Shown here: piece by piece, positions 11,498-21,790 of the stretch
Position numbering within the stretch: position 1 is the stretch's first letter
Layout: every line of letters starts with the position of its first letter
Assembly: GCA_016648135.1 (NCBI GenBank)
Contig: JADDOH010002332.1
Span: forward strand, 1 to 64,000
DNA length: 64,000 nucleotides
Direction of reading: 5' to 3'
Source: Agrypnia vestita
Lineage: Eukaryota; Arthropoda; Insecta; Trichoptera; Phryganeidae
Made by a program: the position numbers and the translations under genes
The notes under the pieces: model-generated
Seen by the model: only the letters and a program-made list of their open reading frames with translations
Databases searched by the model: none
Told to the model about the DNA's origin: nothing

Positions 11498-11552
11498 CTG
11501 TTAGTGTGAAGTTATCCTCACAACTCAGTGAGGATAACTTCACACTAACAGT
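11497..11552. other. Perfect 24-bp hairpin near the PDZ exon
   Basis: A 24-nt arm ending at 11521 (ctgttagtgtgaagttatcc then tcac) is exactly complementary to 11528-11551, leaving a 6-nt loop. On the minus strand it lies about 51 nt downstream of the 5' splice site at 11602/11603. It abuts the PLE fragment at 11085-11497 and may be its terminal palindrome. Confidence 0.85.
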
Positions 11553-11602
11553 AGTGGCAGTGTCGGAAATGGAAGGGTAGTAAATGAAAGGTCGAGACTC
11601 AC

Positions 11603-11737
11603 CCTGTCGGCCACCCCGCCGGGGAGGATGGTCTTGACCACGACGCCCGTGCTGCGGCCGCCGATGATGCCGAAGGCCAGCCCGCTGCCGTCGTTCTCCA
11701 GCTCGATCGCCTCCACCTGGGCCCAGTCGCTGTTCAC
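11603..11737 (-). CDS. Patj: Internal exon of a Patj/MUPP1-like multi-PDZ scaffold protein
   Basis: This is the only convincing host coding exon. On the minus strand a CAG acceptor at 11738-11740 is followed by 45 complete codons, then a GTGAGT donor at 11602-11597, so it is phase 0 at both ends. It begins [13 protein letters not shown] and continues through the carboxylate-binding loop at residues 19-22 (GLAF) to [15 protein letters not shown]. This is the N-terminal half of a PDZ domain. The [21 protein letters not shown] pattern is typical of an early PDZ domain of Patj (the Crumbs-complex scaffold of apical junctions) and of its paralogue MUPP1. The rest of the domain must lie in the next exon, at lower coordinates outside the window. 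The exon is far more GC-rich than its flanks. The usual GLGF loop reads GLAF here. The exact paralogue is inferred. Confidence 0.85.
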
Positions 11738-11944
11738 CTGCGACAAAAATATTAGAGCATTAGAGCATCAGACTGTCAAGTTATGTCGCGGGGCAATGTT
11801 TTCTTCTGACCATGTTGGCAATTTGCAGGAATAAACAAAAGAGAAAAATTAACAAAAAGTCAAGGAGATATTGATAACATTGTAAATGTCGTTATGCCAC
11901 ACGTAATCTTTTTTAACCTAATCATCTTTAAAGTACATATTCTT

Positions 11945-12258
11945 CTTCATGTGCCCTGTCGGGTCCCCCCGATCATCTGGGAGAAAGTTTCCCTGTCCAG
12001 GGCAGTGCGGAACACGCTTCTTATCCCGGTCCACTCTCGGATGTTTCCAAGCCAGGAATGCTGCTTCCTTCCGACCCCTCTGCGACCCTCAATCTTCCCC
12101 TTCATGACGAGCTGAAGGATGGAGTACTTTTCGCCTCTCATTATTTGACCAAAGTACGAAATTTTACGGATCTTTACTATGTTGAGTAACAGTCTGTTTG
12201 TATTTGCTCTACGTAAAACTTCAATATTACTAGTCATGTCAGTCCAAGATATCAAGTA
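11945..12258 (-). pseudogene. LINE ORF2 C-terminal fragment
   Basis: The minus-strand frame reads SWTDMTSNIEVLRRAN, then KIRKISYFGQIMRGEKY, then GKIEGRRGVGRKQHSWLGNI and REWTG. This is the post-reverse-transcriptase tail common in insect non-LTR retrotransposons (a trpf-G-h-RG...GKI-G-RG-GR...W pattern). Only the C-terminal ~100 residues remain and the enzyme domains are absent. It lies about 200 bp upstream of the PDZ exon in the gene's direction, inside the intron. Confidence 0.8.
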
Positions 12259-12292
12259 CATATATTATTTAAAAATGATGTTTTTAAATAAT

Positions 12293-12435
12293 TTAAACAC
12301 GTTAACTTTGTATAAAACTATTATTTATTTGTTAATATGCCAACCGGTTTTACTTTAATCAAGCTTCAGCTAAAGCGAAACCTGTTGGCATATTAACAAA
12401 TAAATAGTGGTTTTATACAAAGTTTACGTGTTTAA
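12293..12435. mobile_element. PLE-end palindrome 1
   Basis: The arms ttaaacacgttaactttgt and acaaagtttacgtgtttaa are inverted, followed inward by ataaaactattattta and its complement and by ttgttaatatgcca. The centre keeps GCGAAACC and a diverged ACCGGTT helix III, but no CTGANGA, so the hammerhead is destroyed. Confidence 0.7.
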
Positions 12436-12478
12436 AATAAAACACAAATCACTTTTTTTCACCACTTTATTAGAATAT

Positions 12479-12523
12479 ACAATCTACATGTTTCGAGAAC
12501 AATGTTCTCTGCTTCAGGATTGT
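12479..12523 (-). ncRNA. Hammerhead-like motif, left arm
   Basis: On the minus strand the order is ACAATC, CTGAAGC, A, GAGAAC-ATT-GTTCTC stem II, GAAA, palindromic ACATGT, A, GATTGT. Helix I (ACAATC/GATTGT) is a perfect 6 bp and stem II a perfect 6 bp with a G-C closing pair. One core base (A9) is C here, predicted to be damaging. Confidence 0.65.
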
Positions 12524-12528
12524 AACAA

Positions 12529-12573
12529 ACAATCCTGAAGAAGAAAACGTTGTTCTCAAAACATGTAGATTGT
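12529..12573 (+). ncRNA. Hammerhead-like motif, right arm
   Basis: The order is ACAATC, CTGAAGA (complete), an extra A, stem II, then AAAA in place of GAAA, palindromic ACATGT, A, GATTGT. Helix I is a perfect 6 bp. The defect is in G12, while the facing arm is damaged at A9 instead, so the two copies carry different lesions. Confidence 0.65.
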
Positions 12574-12625
12574 ATAATCTAATAAAGTGGTGAAAACAAA
12601 GTGATTTGTGTTTTATTTTAGTAAT

Positions 12626-13269
12626 AATATCACCACAAAGTTCAAGCCTTCATTCAAAAGAAATAATTATTCTTTGAACAATTAACGTGTTTAATTTATT
12701 TAATATATCAAACCAAAAAGTGATTGCTTTATACCAGAATAATAATATTATAAATAAATCACTTTAAATAAAATATAATACTTAATAATAATAAAATCTA
12801 GTACGAGGAGCCCATTGTGAACATCTGCGCTAAAATTTGAAGTTGGAAATTTTTCGGTTATTTAATCTAATTTGATCGTAATATTAAAGTGCCTACTGAG
12901 CAGCATCTGGATGGCGGTCATTTTCAACATAAAAATTTACGGTTCCTCGCCAGAATTCAGGCAGTCAATAAAATAGAACATTCAATATACGACGGTGCCC
13001 AAAATTAGTCAAATTAAAGAGTTATTTTAATATTCTTTTTTTTCTTCTTGTACTTTCATCGAGCTATTATCACTTTATTTACTGCGATACAGAAAAGCTC
13101 TACATCAGACTGGCCAAAACCATTGTCTATTTTTCAGCCATGGTATTCTACATGCTTTTCAGCCATGGTTTTCTCCTTCAAGGGCTTTTAATATTGCAGT
13201 GGAGAATAACAGAAAAAAACAGGTATTCGATTTATTGATTGATACGATAATATTAACAATTTTACGATA
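12626..13269. other. AT-rich DNA, no gene seen
   Basis: No exon, RNA gene or transposon end is recognised here. Confidence 0.55.
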
Positions 13270-14090
13270 TGCCTAATTGGTTTTTTTACAATAATACATT
13301 TTTTTTACAATAAAGATAGTGACAGATTTTACAGTGGTTTCTCTCTTCTGAATAAAATAACTCGTGAGTAGGAGAGGAGTACCATTATATTTTAAATATA
13401 TTAAATAGTAAGTAGTACATACTATGTATATATAAGTAGAAAAAACAAACTGATATGCGATAATCATAATTCAATTGTGTGATCCAGCAGTTAAATAAAC
13501 TGATAATAAACAAAATATTTAAAAATGTATATAGTAAAGAGAAAAATATTGGAAAATTTTAAGCAAATATAATAACAGGATGCAGTATAAATAGTATTAA
13601 ATGTAAAACTATCTATTCTTTAAGAAATGTTGTAAAGAATTATTAAATTAAATATACACACAATAAAGTAATAAGTAAATAGATTAGATATATAATAAAA
13701 TAAAAATTTAATTAACTCTGACGGTATTTTTTAATATTTTTCTTAAAGGCCTCATAATTTTTTTCAATCCTCATTTTAACAGGTAATTTGTTTAACCATT
13801 TTACACCTCTAAATGTATAATGATGCTGAGCCGTTGTGGTATCTATTACAGGGATATGCAATTTACCAAGTGTTATATTTCTGCTACTACATATTATTTG
13901 GGTCAGTTCGTTATTGCTGTGAAATTCTTTATAAAGTTGAAGAATGCAATTTTGTTTGTAAATATTTTGTATTCTGTCTTGTAATGTGGGGACTTGTTAT
14001 TTACAATATAACAGTTTCGCTTGCCAATATGAAATATCTTCACAAATTATTCAATAATCAATTCCATACATTTGTATGTCCCGCAGAAAT
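13270..14090 (-). pseudogene. LINE-B: ORF2 C-terminus and 3' UTR
   Basis: On the minus strand, two frames joined by a frameshift give a LINE C-terminus. Near the end it reads ICSSRNITLGKLHIPVIDTT, then AQHHYTFRGVKWLNKLPVKM and EKNYEAFKKNIKKY, with the stop at 13712-13714. This pattern (short conserved residues, W-N-LP, then a Lys-rich helix before the stop) is usual for jockey/CR1-like LINEs. The AT-rich 3' UTR reaches about 13270. The plus-strand frame at 13813-14097 is only its shadow. Confidence 0.75.
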
Positions 14091-14099
14091 GAACTAAAA

Positions 14100-14330
14100 C
14101 ATTGCATTTTTTTCACTTGGTTCATTGGAGAACAAGTTAAGGCGAAAACTCAATAATCCATTTAAAATGGCTTTCGCAGATTACAAAAAGTTTTGAACAG
14201 ATTACCAACTCTGTTAGGGGTAAACTTGCGATATGACACATTCCCCTCACATATGCGCGCATACATGCACGTATACATACACACATACTTATACTTTCTG
14301 ACGAATACCTAACCTATATATATTTTACTT
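14100..14330 (+). mobile_element. LINE fragment (family of 20885-21790)
   Basis: The stretch around tctgttaggggtaaacttgcg, a gtgacacatt-like word and a run of CA/TA-rich microsatellite (cacgtatacatacacac) matches the reverse complement of 20890-21060 and of 49430-49530. It is a short, probably 5'-truncated copy beside LINE-B. Confidence 0.6.
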
Positions 14331-14394
14331 ACTCCTGTAAAGTTAGGCGTTCTTGTAATTTGCCAATGGCTCTGTCTAAATATATATACTTTTT

Positions 14395-14755
14395 TAAATT
14401 TTTTTACAAATACATTTTTTATTTACAAGATAGAGCTAGTTACATATGTTGGATTTTTCTCTTCTACATGAGTGACAGACTCGTATGTAGAAGAGGAGTA
14501 TCTTTACATTTTACATTTACAGATAATAAAGTGATAAAATGTACATATTCATCATTTTACATGTATAGACAATTAAGTTATAATTAATAAATAATAGGTA
14601 CATATATATAATAATAAGTAAGCAATAAGTGAAGTAATAAGTAAGTTTAATAAGTAAGTAATATATAATATTAAATAAGTAATAGGTACATATATAATAA
14701 AATAATTATTTATGAAGGTATTTTTTTACGTTTTTTTTAAATGCCTCATAATTAT
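14395..14755 (-). mobile_element. LINE-B 3'-UTR fragment, second copy
   Basis: This repeats the order of 13270-13760: a T-rich start, a tctcttctacatgag/gtagaagaggagta palindrome, aataagtaagtaata runs, then ggtattttttta and aaatgcctcataat from the ORF end. The two copies lie close together in the same orientation, suggesting local duplication or repeated insertion. Confidence 0.65.
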
Positions 14756-15379
14756 CCTATATATATATATATATCACTGGTGTATACGAATATCAATGGC
14801 TTTAAGAAAACCCGTAATAAGGTTAAATTAAAATAAATATTAATGCGTTACTCTAAATAATCAGAATACAGCTCATTTATCTCTCGTTTGTTTAATCAAC
14901 CCTATTTAAAAAATCGGCTGAGAAACTTCCCCAACGCACAGCCACGCTAACCGCAATGGCTTTTAGTTAAATTAATCTTCGCCGCGCCGGGCTGCTGAAG
15001 GCTGTAGCCGCCGGGCAGGGTGGGGGGAGGGGGGAGGGGGTATTCAGAAACACAATATATCAAATTACAGAAATGTTACTAAATTACAGCCGACTGAATC
15101 GGAAAGAAGAGAAAGGGCGGAAATAGTAGAAACTACATTTTTCACGAATGTGAACTCATCGCCCGGATGTGAAAAGAAACTTTACTAAGAATCTTTTCTT
15201 TGTAAAATTAATTTTTTGGTATTTTACCCCTAAATTTACTATTTATATTTAATTTAATTTTTTTATTTATTCGTTCATTTTACATAAATTAATATAATTT
15301 AACATTTAAATTATGGAAACAATTTATTATATTGTCTCTATGAAAGTCAGAGACTCGTTTATAGAGACGGAGTATTGCA
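14756..15379. other. No gene seen; short GC-rich and AT microsatellite tracts
   Basis: A TA microsatellite lies at about 14756-14773 and a G-rich tract at 15010-15040. The 14940-15010 part is GC-richer (cgccgcgccgggctgctgaa), without a defensible exon. Confidence 0.5.
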
Positions 15380-15845
15380 GGTATAAAGTAAAGCCTAAAA
15401 AGCGAAGCCTTTGAATCGTGCATACTGCCAGTGATGACGTATGGATTGGAGACTATGGCCTTTACAAAGTTAAGTGTAGAAAAGCTCAAATGCACGCAAC
15501 GATCCATAGAGAGATCCACGCTTGGAGTAAGCCTAAATTTGAAACGACGAAATTAGGCGCAGAACTAGAGAAGTGGATATCATGGATCGAGTAGCGAAGC
15601 TAAAATGGCAATAGGCAGGGCAAGTTTCAAGGCAGGATGCTACAAGATGGCCTCCCAGAGTTCTGAAATGGAGATCTTGGGAAAATAAAAGAGGCATAAG
15701 ACCTCAAAAGAGATGGGCCGATGATATTTTTGCTGTGGGGGGAAAGAAATGGTTATAATTAGCCAACAACAGGGAAGAATGGAAAAATAAGGAAGAGGCC
15801 TATATCCAGCAGTGGAAAGACGAAGGCTGATGAAGAAGAAGAAAG
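15380..15845 (+). pseudogene. RTE-like LINE ORF2 C-terminal fragment
   Basis: The plus strand reads CILPVMTYGLETMAFTKL, then KLKCTQRSIERSTLGVSL, a frameshifted block with RVAKLKWQ, then WRSWENKRGIRPQKRWADDI and REEWKNKEEAYIQQWKDEG. This is the C-terminus after the reverse transcriptase of an RTE/BovB-like insect LINE. It ends in a tgatgaagaagaagaaag tail. Multiple stops and shifts show an old, dead copy. Confidence 0.85.
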
Positions 15846-17576
15846 TCTAAATATGCATTAATCTTAGTAGAACAAAGTAGAATTGAATGTATAACAATGA
15901 TTATATACAAAGAAATATTATATTAGTGAGAAGTAGTAATAGCCTTAAATTCTATTTTTATTTTATGATGATATTGGGGTGCAGGGTGTAATTTGTTGTA
16001 ACTAATGTTTTCAAACAGTTTCATGATCATATTATGTGTCTAGTAGATGTTTATATATATGTGTAATTATTATTTAAAAATAAAAATTCCAAAGTATGAA
16101 ATGTGCCAGTAAATGACGCCGCTACCAGCGGCATTCTGTTTTATAATTGCCCTAAAAAATTGCAGTCTAAAATACATACATTCTGATATAAATGAATAAT
16201 ATAAACCCACATTGTAAAAAAAACTCCGAAATATGCATTTGCGGTAATGTCCAGCCTTAAACAATTTAAACTGTCGTATATTCACATATTTCGTAAAAAA
16301 AAATCAGAAATCGAGCACGAAGAATGGACAAACGTTTTTAAAAATATGAAATATTTATAATATTTCATGATTGATGATTACACTCGTATTTATAACCAAA
16401 GCATTTCCAAAAACACTCAACAAATCCACTCGCATCCAAGTCCACTCTCCACCAGATCCACTTCCACTGTCCTGCTGAAAACTATAAATCTTTCCAACTT
16501 CCCATATAAATTTCCACTCTGCCCCCAGGGTTGCAGGCTGGACTCCTCGATAAGCCTCCACAGCTGGCCAGTGGCGGCGCCGCGTACATTAATTATTTAT
16601 CACCAATATTTTATCAGGTCCTCGGGGTACCTCGCCGCTGCGTAATGGATATTCGAGCAGCCGTGGAACTCACGCATTACGGACACGTAACCGAAACTTG
16701 GAGTGTAAGTTTCGAGAACAGGAAAATGAGAAAGGAATACACCCTTTAAGTAGAGAAAAAAGAGGAAACCCCTCCGGCCGAGGAGATGAGAGCTGTCGGT
16801 AAAACAGTTCTCAGTTCCAGAGTTCCCTACATTTCCTGTGTTTGATCACTTCCCGGATGTAATGTATTCCACGCACGAACTGAACTCTAGATTATGGAGG
16901 GCGGCTGCTAGTTTCGTTTTCGGTACTTATATATCACCTTGAAAGGTACGATATTTTTATAAATGACTTATTTATTAGGTTTTTTTGTGCATTTAGTTTT
17001 TTAATGTAATAATAATGAGAGAGGACAGCGAATGGCATTTTGATGTCCAACATGGCATAGATTAACCTTTTGCGCGTAGTTGTTGATAATAAGACATCTA
17101 TAATTTTAATAGTTTTTTAAGCAATACCTTTTTTACATGTAGTAATTCTTCCGAATTATTAATATTATACTAGATTACGTTTGAAAATTATTGCAATTTT
17201 TAACTCCTTTTAGAATAATTTTTTCAGAATATTTTGAGTATGTTTAAAATATTTCAAGAAAACTTTACTGGAATTTATCCCCATTAATCAACATGACAAA
17301 AAAGACTTCAACACCTACTTTCGCATATAAAAAAAAAGCTTCGTATCTATGAGACATCTATTATATGTCTTGATTAATGATGTCCCCCTCGCGATAAAAT
17401 TCAGTACTATGTTCTTGAAATATTTTTATATATATTCAAAATATTCTGAAAAATAAATTACTTTGCTTAGACCATTTGTTTATCTAATGTAAGTATTTAA
17501 ATAAAGTAATTTTAATTTGTACAATGTGACAATCGACGAGGAATCAGATTTCAAAGGGAATCATAAAATACGATAA
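15846..17576. other. No gene recognised
   Basis: The overlapping frames at 16355-16561, 16367-16645 and 16531-16749 have no domain signature. The part 16620-16900 is less AT-rich and could hold an unrecognised exon. The rest is AT-rich. Confidence 0.4.
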
Positions 17577-18070
17577 GTGTTAATGCAGAATTTGCTAACA
17601 TTAAATTTATTGATGACCAATGTACATTGGCTTCGTTTTCCTCAAAGAGTCGAGTTTAAGTTGTGTTGGTTAATGTACAAGGAGAAACATGATATGGCGC
17701 CTCTGTATCTTCAAGAACTCTGCATCCCAGACGACTTAAACAGCAGACGCCAAACTCTGAGGTTAGCCAGTTCTTCAGCTGCAGGAAGGGTTGTAGAACC
17801 GACCATCCACAACCAGAAGACTAAGTTTAGTGAACGGGCATTTGCGGTGGCAGGCCCAAAGCCGTGGAACTCTCTTCCCTCCGTAATACGAAACAGTGCA
17901 TCAGAAACAGTTTTTAAAAAAAGACTTAAAACGCACCTTTTTGTAAAATCCTTTCCATCAAATTAAATACTAGTGTGGACTAAACGATGTTAGTGTAAAG
18001 CGCCCTTGAAGTAATTTTTTTACGAAAATGGCGGTATAGAAATTGTCCATTATTATTATTATTATTATAG
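17577..18070 (+). pseudogene. L2/CR1-like LINE, ORF2 C-terminus plus complete 3' end
   Basis: The frame 17577-17966 shows the usual C-terminus: HWLRFPQRVEFKLCWLMYK, then APLYLQEL, FSERAFAVAGPKPWNSLP, and FKKRLKTHLF just before the stop. The 3' UTR has gtgtaaagcgcc and atggcggtatagaaatt, the hairpin-like tail shared by L2-type LINEs, and ends in an (ATT)n repeat at 18050-18069. The reverse transcriptase itself is missing (5' truncation). The 129-codon frame is intact, so the insertion may be fairly young. Confidence 0.85.
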
Positions 18071-19440
18071 AAAACGAATTACAACGAGTGGGTATAAATA
18101 AAATCGAAGGTTGTCTTCAAACTGTCGACAACCTAGAGGGGAATAATACCAGAAATGTGGGCAGGTTAACTCTGGAGTGGCGCCCATGAATGGACATGAG
18201 ATGTAAAGTCCTCTCATATGCGATATTAATCATGGCATATACTTGAGGAGTACCGCACAGAACAGGGGATCGTAGAAGGAAAGAGGGTCAAGCAGTGGAT
18301 GAAGAGAATCAAATGAAGAAGAAATCAATACATTGATGAATCAATAAAAAGGACAATGTGAATTGTGATTAGAGATTGACAATGATAATGCTTCAACCCT
18401 GACTCAAACAAAGAAGGGAACGAGGAAACAATAAATTGACTGGTGCGATCAATCCACTAAATTAATTTACTATAGGTCTACCACATTCAAAAGACCATTT
18501 CCTAGTGTTTTCCGGTATGAAGATTTTATTACATTCCTCAATATGAATCTCCCAATAAATATATATTTTTTAGCCTAAAAAAAGGTTACTATGTATATTT
18601 TCTCGCACTAGTTTCCGTTAGTCATTTCGGTTTAAATAATTTAAAATCAAAACTCGTAAGCTGATAAAATGTCGGTTTGTTCGGAAGAACTAAACAAAAA
18701 ATATTTGAAAAAGTCATATGTAGGCAAAAATTCTAATATATAGAACATTATGAAAAAATGTGTTTGGAAGTTTCTAGAATATAATAAAATTATTTATCAA
18801 ATAATAATCCATAGTAACCTAGGAAATAATATAATCTTTTGAAAGTTTCTTGGAAAAAATAATAAAGACTAAGGGCCAGTTTTCACTACAATAATAATAA
18901 TTTTTACGTTCGTAACACCGTGTAAACTGGGCTTTTGCGTAACATTGTACAAAACTTTATTCGAAACGTTGAATTTGAACTGATAAACCACGCCTTTTAT
19001 GCGCACGACAAAGAAAGTGCGTTCTTTCTTGATAAATTTGTTCCAAAAACAGCCTATTAATTCAATTTAACAGAACATAAACGTAAATAAACTTTACTAA
19101 TCAATAAAAAAGCTATTAACAATTGCTTACCCACGGATTTTAACCTTGTTTATGCCTATAAAATAAAGCTCAGGGTGGAAGAATCCAACAATCCTCAATC
19201 GTGATTTATATGGCTTCTCTGTTATTGAATTTTTTGCCGCAGATAATTAACGCGAGGCTTGAAAAGCTGAGAATTGTAGCCAACAAAATAGGGTTAATTG
19301 TGCCAGTTATTTATAGTTTGCGATTTCTACCACTTAAAGCATTCAATTCTTCGAAATCAACAGCAGAATGATTTCATCGATCATATACATCTTTGACTTG
19401 CATCTTCATACCTTATCTTTTCAGACAAACACCACATTGT
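18071..19440. other. No gene seen; contains a short repeat
   Basis: The part 18090-18440 is moderately GC-rich and may be LINE debris, but it is too decayed to read. A ~60-bp stretch at 18471-18530 (tataggtctaccacattcaa, then gaccatttccctag-like) recurs at 63525-63590. Confidence 0.45.
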
Positions 19441-19530
19441 TCATTTAGAATTGGTTAAATTTTAATAAAATAACTTTGTATAAACCACTTAAATAATGAC
19501 TAATGGTTTCGATACCACCGTAGGTCAGTC

Positions 19531-19566
19531 GTGATGAAGATACGGTGGTATCGAAACCGGTAGACG
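19531..19566 (+). ncRNA. Degenerate hammerhead-like motif
   Basis: GTGATGA (C3 changed to G), an extra A, a perfect GATAC-GGTG-GTATC stem II, GAAA, palindromic ACCGGT, A. Loss of C3 should inactivate it. The 46991-47040 copy of the same family keeps the full core. Confidence 0.5.
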
Positions 19567-19589
19567 TAGAGTCATTATTTAAGTGGTTT

Positions 19590-19889
19590 CATCATCATCA
19601 TTCTTGGCACTACAACCTTTGGTGGGTCTTGGCCTACTCAATAATTTTCCTCCACTCATCTCGGTCTAGTATCAGCTCTCTTCAGTTTCGAAGCTCTAAG
19701 GCAGAGATATCTTTGAGGATGTTGTCACTTCATCTTAATTTTGGCCTTCCTAAGCTCCTTCGCCCTATTGGCCTTGAGTTCAGCAGGGACTTTGGTGGTT
19801 GATGCTCGGACGTTCTCTCCACATGACCCAGCCACCGAAGTCTTCCCAATCTTATAAATTTTGTGACGTTTGGCTCCTTAAATAGAGTA
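19590..19889 (-). pseudogene. 5'-truncated LINE insertion with 14-bp target duplication
   Basis: It is flanked by identical 14-bp copies of tatttaagtggttt (19576-19589 and 19890-19903). On the minus strand it reads IRLGRLRWLGHVERTSEHQP, then SRPIGRRSLGRPKLR, then DRDEWRKIIE, and ends in a (GATGAT)-type tail. This is the C-terminus of an RTE-like LINE, with the enzyme domains missing. The clean duplication and tail show target-primed insertion into the PLE palindrome. Confidence 0.9.
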
Positions 19890-19990
19890 TATTTAAGTGG
19901 TTTATACAACGTTATTTAATTTAAATTTATAATTATGTCCAACCACAAAGTTTACGCTATAAACATTAAAAATTAAGAATTGGTTACTTC

Positions 19991-20884
19991 ACCCCGTATT
20001 TCATTAACATTGTATGTTTGAGATAACTTTTACTCAAGTTTAAACTCACTAAACAACGTTCAAAATATTATTAAAATGGATCATTATTTTCAAACCAATC
20101 AAAGTTTACTAAATTACCGCAATAAATATGATTTATATAGGTATAAATATATAAGTTGACTTGTATATTGACTTAAATAAAATTCGTCAATTTTAGCAGT
20201 ACGAGCAAAACTCGATGAAAGTGGAAAATTCTAATTATTCTCGACATTCAGCGATATTTAATAGGTTTAACTCTTTACTTTGTGACCAAAGCGGTTTTAT
20301 TATGAAAACAAATGTTTATTTTACGGCGTGACCCAAATCGGAACTATTTTCCAAAATCATAACCTTCGTTTAAGCCATTGTAAAAAATAATATCGTTTTT
20401 ATTACCCGATGACAAAATTTCCATTTTATTAAGCTCTCCAACTGTTTGGTAACCACAGCGAGTCTCCCGGCTCGGCGGTAGTAGGAGACGGTGGTGGGGG
20501 TTGGGGAGTGGGGGGGTGGAGAGTTTGGGGGATTATTAAAGTGTGGAAGTAATAAATCAACAAGCGCAAAGTTCTTCAAATTTCCACTGAAAGGATTTTA
20601 TATTGCCGGCCAACTCGTTCTACCGACTAAAATGAAACTCTTTCGGGAACAGAATTTAAATTTGAATCGTTGAAGTATCGATGGCATATTGAGTATCGTT
20701 TTATAATGACAGCTGATTTGTAAATTATTTATGTTAATTGTATAAATAATGTTACCACGAAATCATTGCGCCCTTTTTTGTTTATTTTATTTTCATTTAC
20801 AGGTTTTCTTACGGATATTGATAAAAAAATGAAAGCCTTTGGTCAATTACAAGAAATCCTAATTTAACAAGAATAAGAACAATA
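19991..20884. other. AT-rich DNA, no gene seen
   Basis: A G-rich tract lies at 20480-20530. The frames 20370-20579 and 20491-20673 overlap on opposite strands and show no motif. Confidence 0.5.
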
Positions 20885-21790
20885 CATCTGTAGGTTAGGT
20901 AGTAATGCGGGTAGTAAGTTGGTGTGTGTGTACGTGTGTGTGTGTATGTGTATACACGCGCTCATGTGTGAAGGAAAATGTGTCACCTCGCAAGTTACCC
21001 CTAACAGAGTGAGTAAACTGCTCAAAACTTAAACAAAAAAGTTCGAAATCTGCCAAAGTCGTGTTAAAGGTAACAAGAGCATGGTTAATTATGTAGTTTT
21101 TGCCTTAGTTTCTTCTCCAGTGATCAAGGTTAAAAAGGTCTGTTCGTCTCTGAGGGATATTAAAATGTTTGAAGCTTAGACCTTTAGGGAGAGCACCGTT
21201 ATTTAATTCACACCAATCTCGTAATTCGCACTTATTGTCACTCTTTAATTTTCCACTTGTCTCTGAGATACTGATGCACGTTGCTAAAATCGTTCAACTT
21301 CAATAGAAAATTCCGCACGAAAGTACCCCACTCGTGCTCTTATGTGTATCGCCTCAATCTGGTCGATTCGATCGGGTTCTCCTTTCTGTAGTTTTCTTGC
21401 GGCTGCTCTCTTAAATATATAGGTAATGCCATTTGATGATCAACTAATCTCTCAACGTTTCTAATGATTTCCAATTCACTGTAAAATGGGTAGACTACTG
21501 TACAATACTCCATTGCATTTCCTTCCGCTTCAACCAATGGCCGGGCGCCAGCCGCGAAATGATTTTGATTGGTCGAAACTGACATCCTACGTATTCTACG
21601 CCAACCGCTTGCCAGGATTTAAACTTTAAAACGCCGGTGTATTTTCTACTGAGAACTGACATTCCTTCTTCGTGTGATATCCGAATCCGACGTAGTTCAC
21701 ATAAGCCTTTTGGAATAGACAAATCGATCTGTTCCGGATTCGATGAAGCCGGGAGAATTGGAAATTGGATCTGCACTCGACGCGCTAGGA
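20885..21790 (-). pseudogene. LINE ORF2 C-terminal fragment (jockey-like)
   Basis: The minus frames 21495-21776 and 21340-21585 are linked by a frameshift and include MEYCTVVYPFYSELEIIRNVERLV, as in the segment after LINE reverse transcriptase (LEYC...PY/F...IE--Q). Lower down, frames read NALPKGLSFKHFNIPQRRTD in broken form. The 3' end holds a (GT)n microsatellite and the tctgttaggggtaacttgcg word shared with 14100-14330 and 49430-49530. The copy is decayed. Confidence 0.6.

Larger units (their letters stand above)
12436..12625. mobile_element. PLE-end palindrome 2 with two hammerhead-like arms
   Basis: This is a long inverted repeat with arms running from aaaacacaaatcactttttt, through the ccactttatta word, to the hammerhead-like motifs at 12479-12523 (minus) and 12529-12573 (plus). 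The two motifs face each other across a 5-bp spacer. It sits directly beside palindrome 1, so two different PLE-end pairs are adjacent. Confidence 0.8.
19441..19990. mobile_element. PLE family-1 palindrome split by a 300-bp retroposon
   Basis: The left part (tataaaccacttaaataatgactaatggtttcga...) mirrors the right part (tatcgaaaccggta, tagtcattatttaagtggtt). A degenerate hammerhead-like motif is at 19531-19566. The right arm is interrupted by 19590-19889 and resumes with atttaagtggtttatacaac. Downstream the family ORF start MSNHKVYAINIKN lies at about 19934. Confidence 0.75.

Noticed and set aside
12293..12435. Intact hammerhead in palindrome 1
   Set aside because: GAAACC and part of helix III remain, but there is no CTGANGA box in either arm.
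13813..14097. 94-codon plus-strand frame rich in Cys and Tyr, membrane-like
   Set aside because: It is antisense to the LINE-B ORF2 C-terminus, whose minus-strand translation is clearly retrotransposon.
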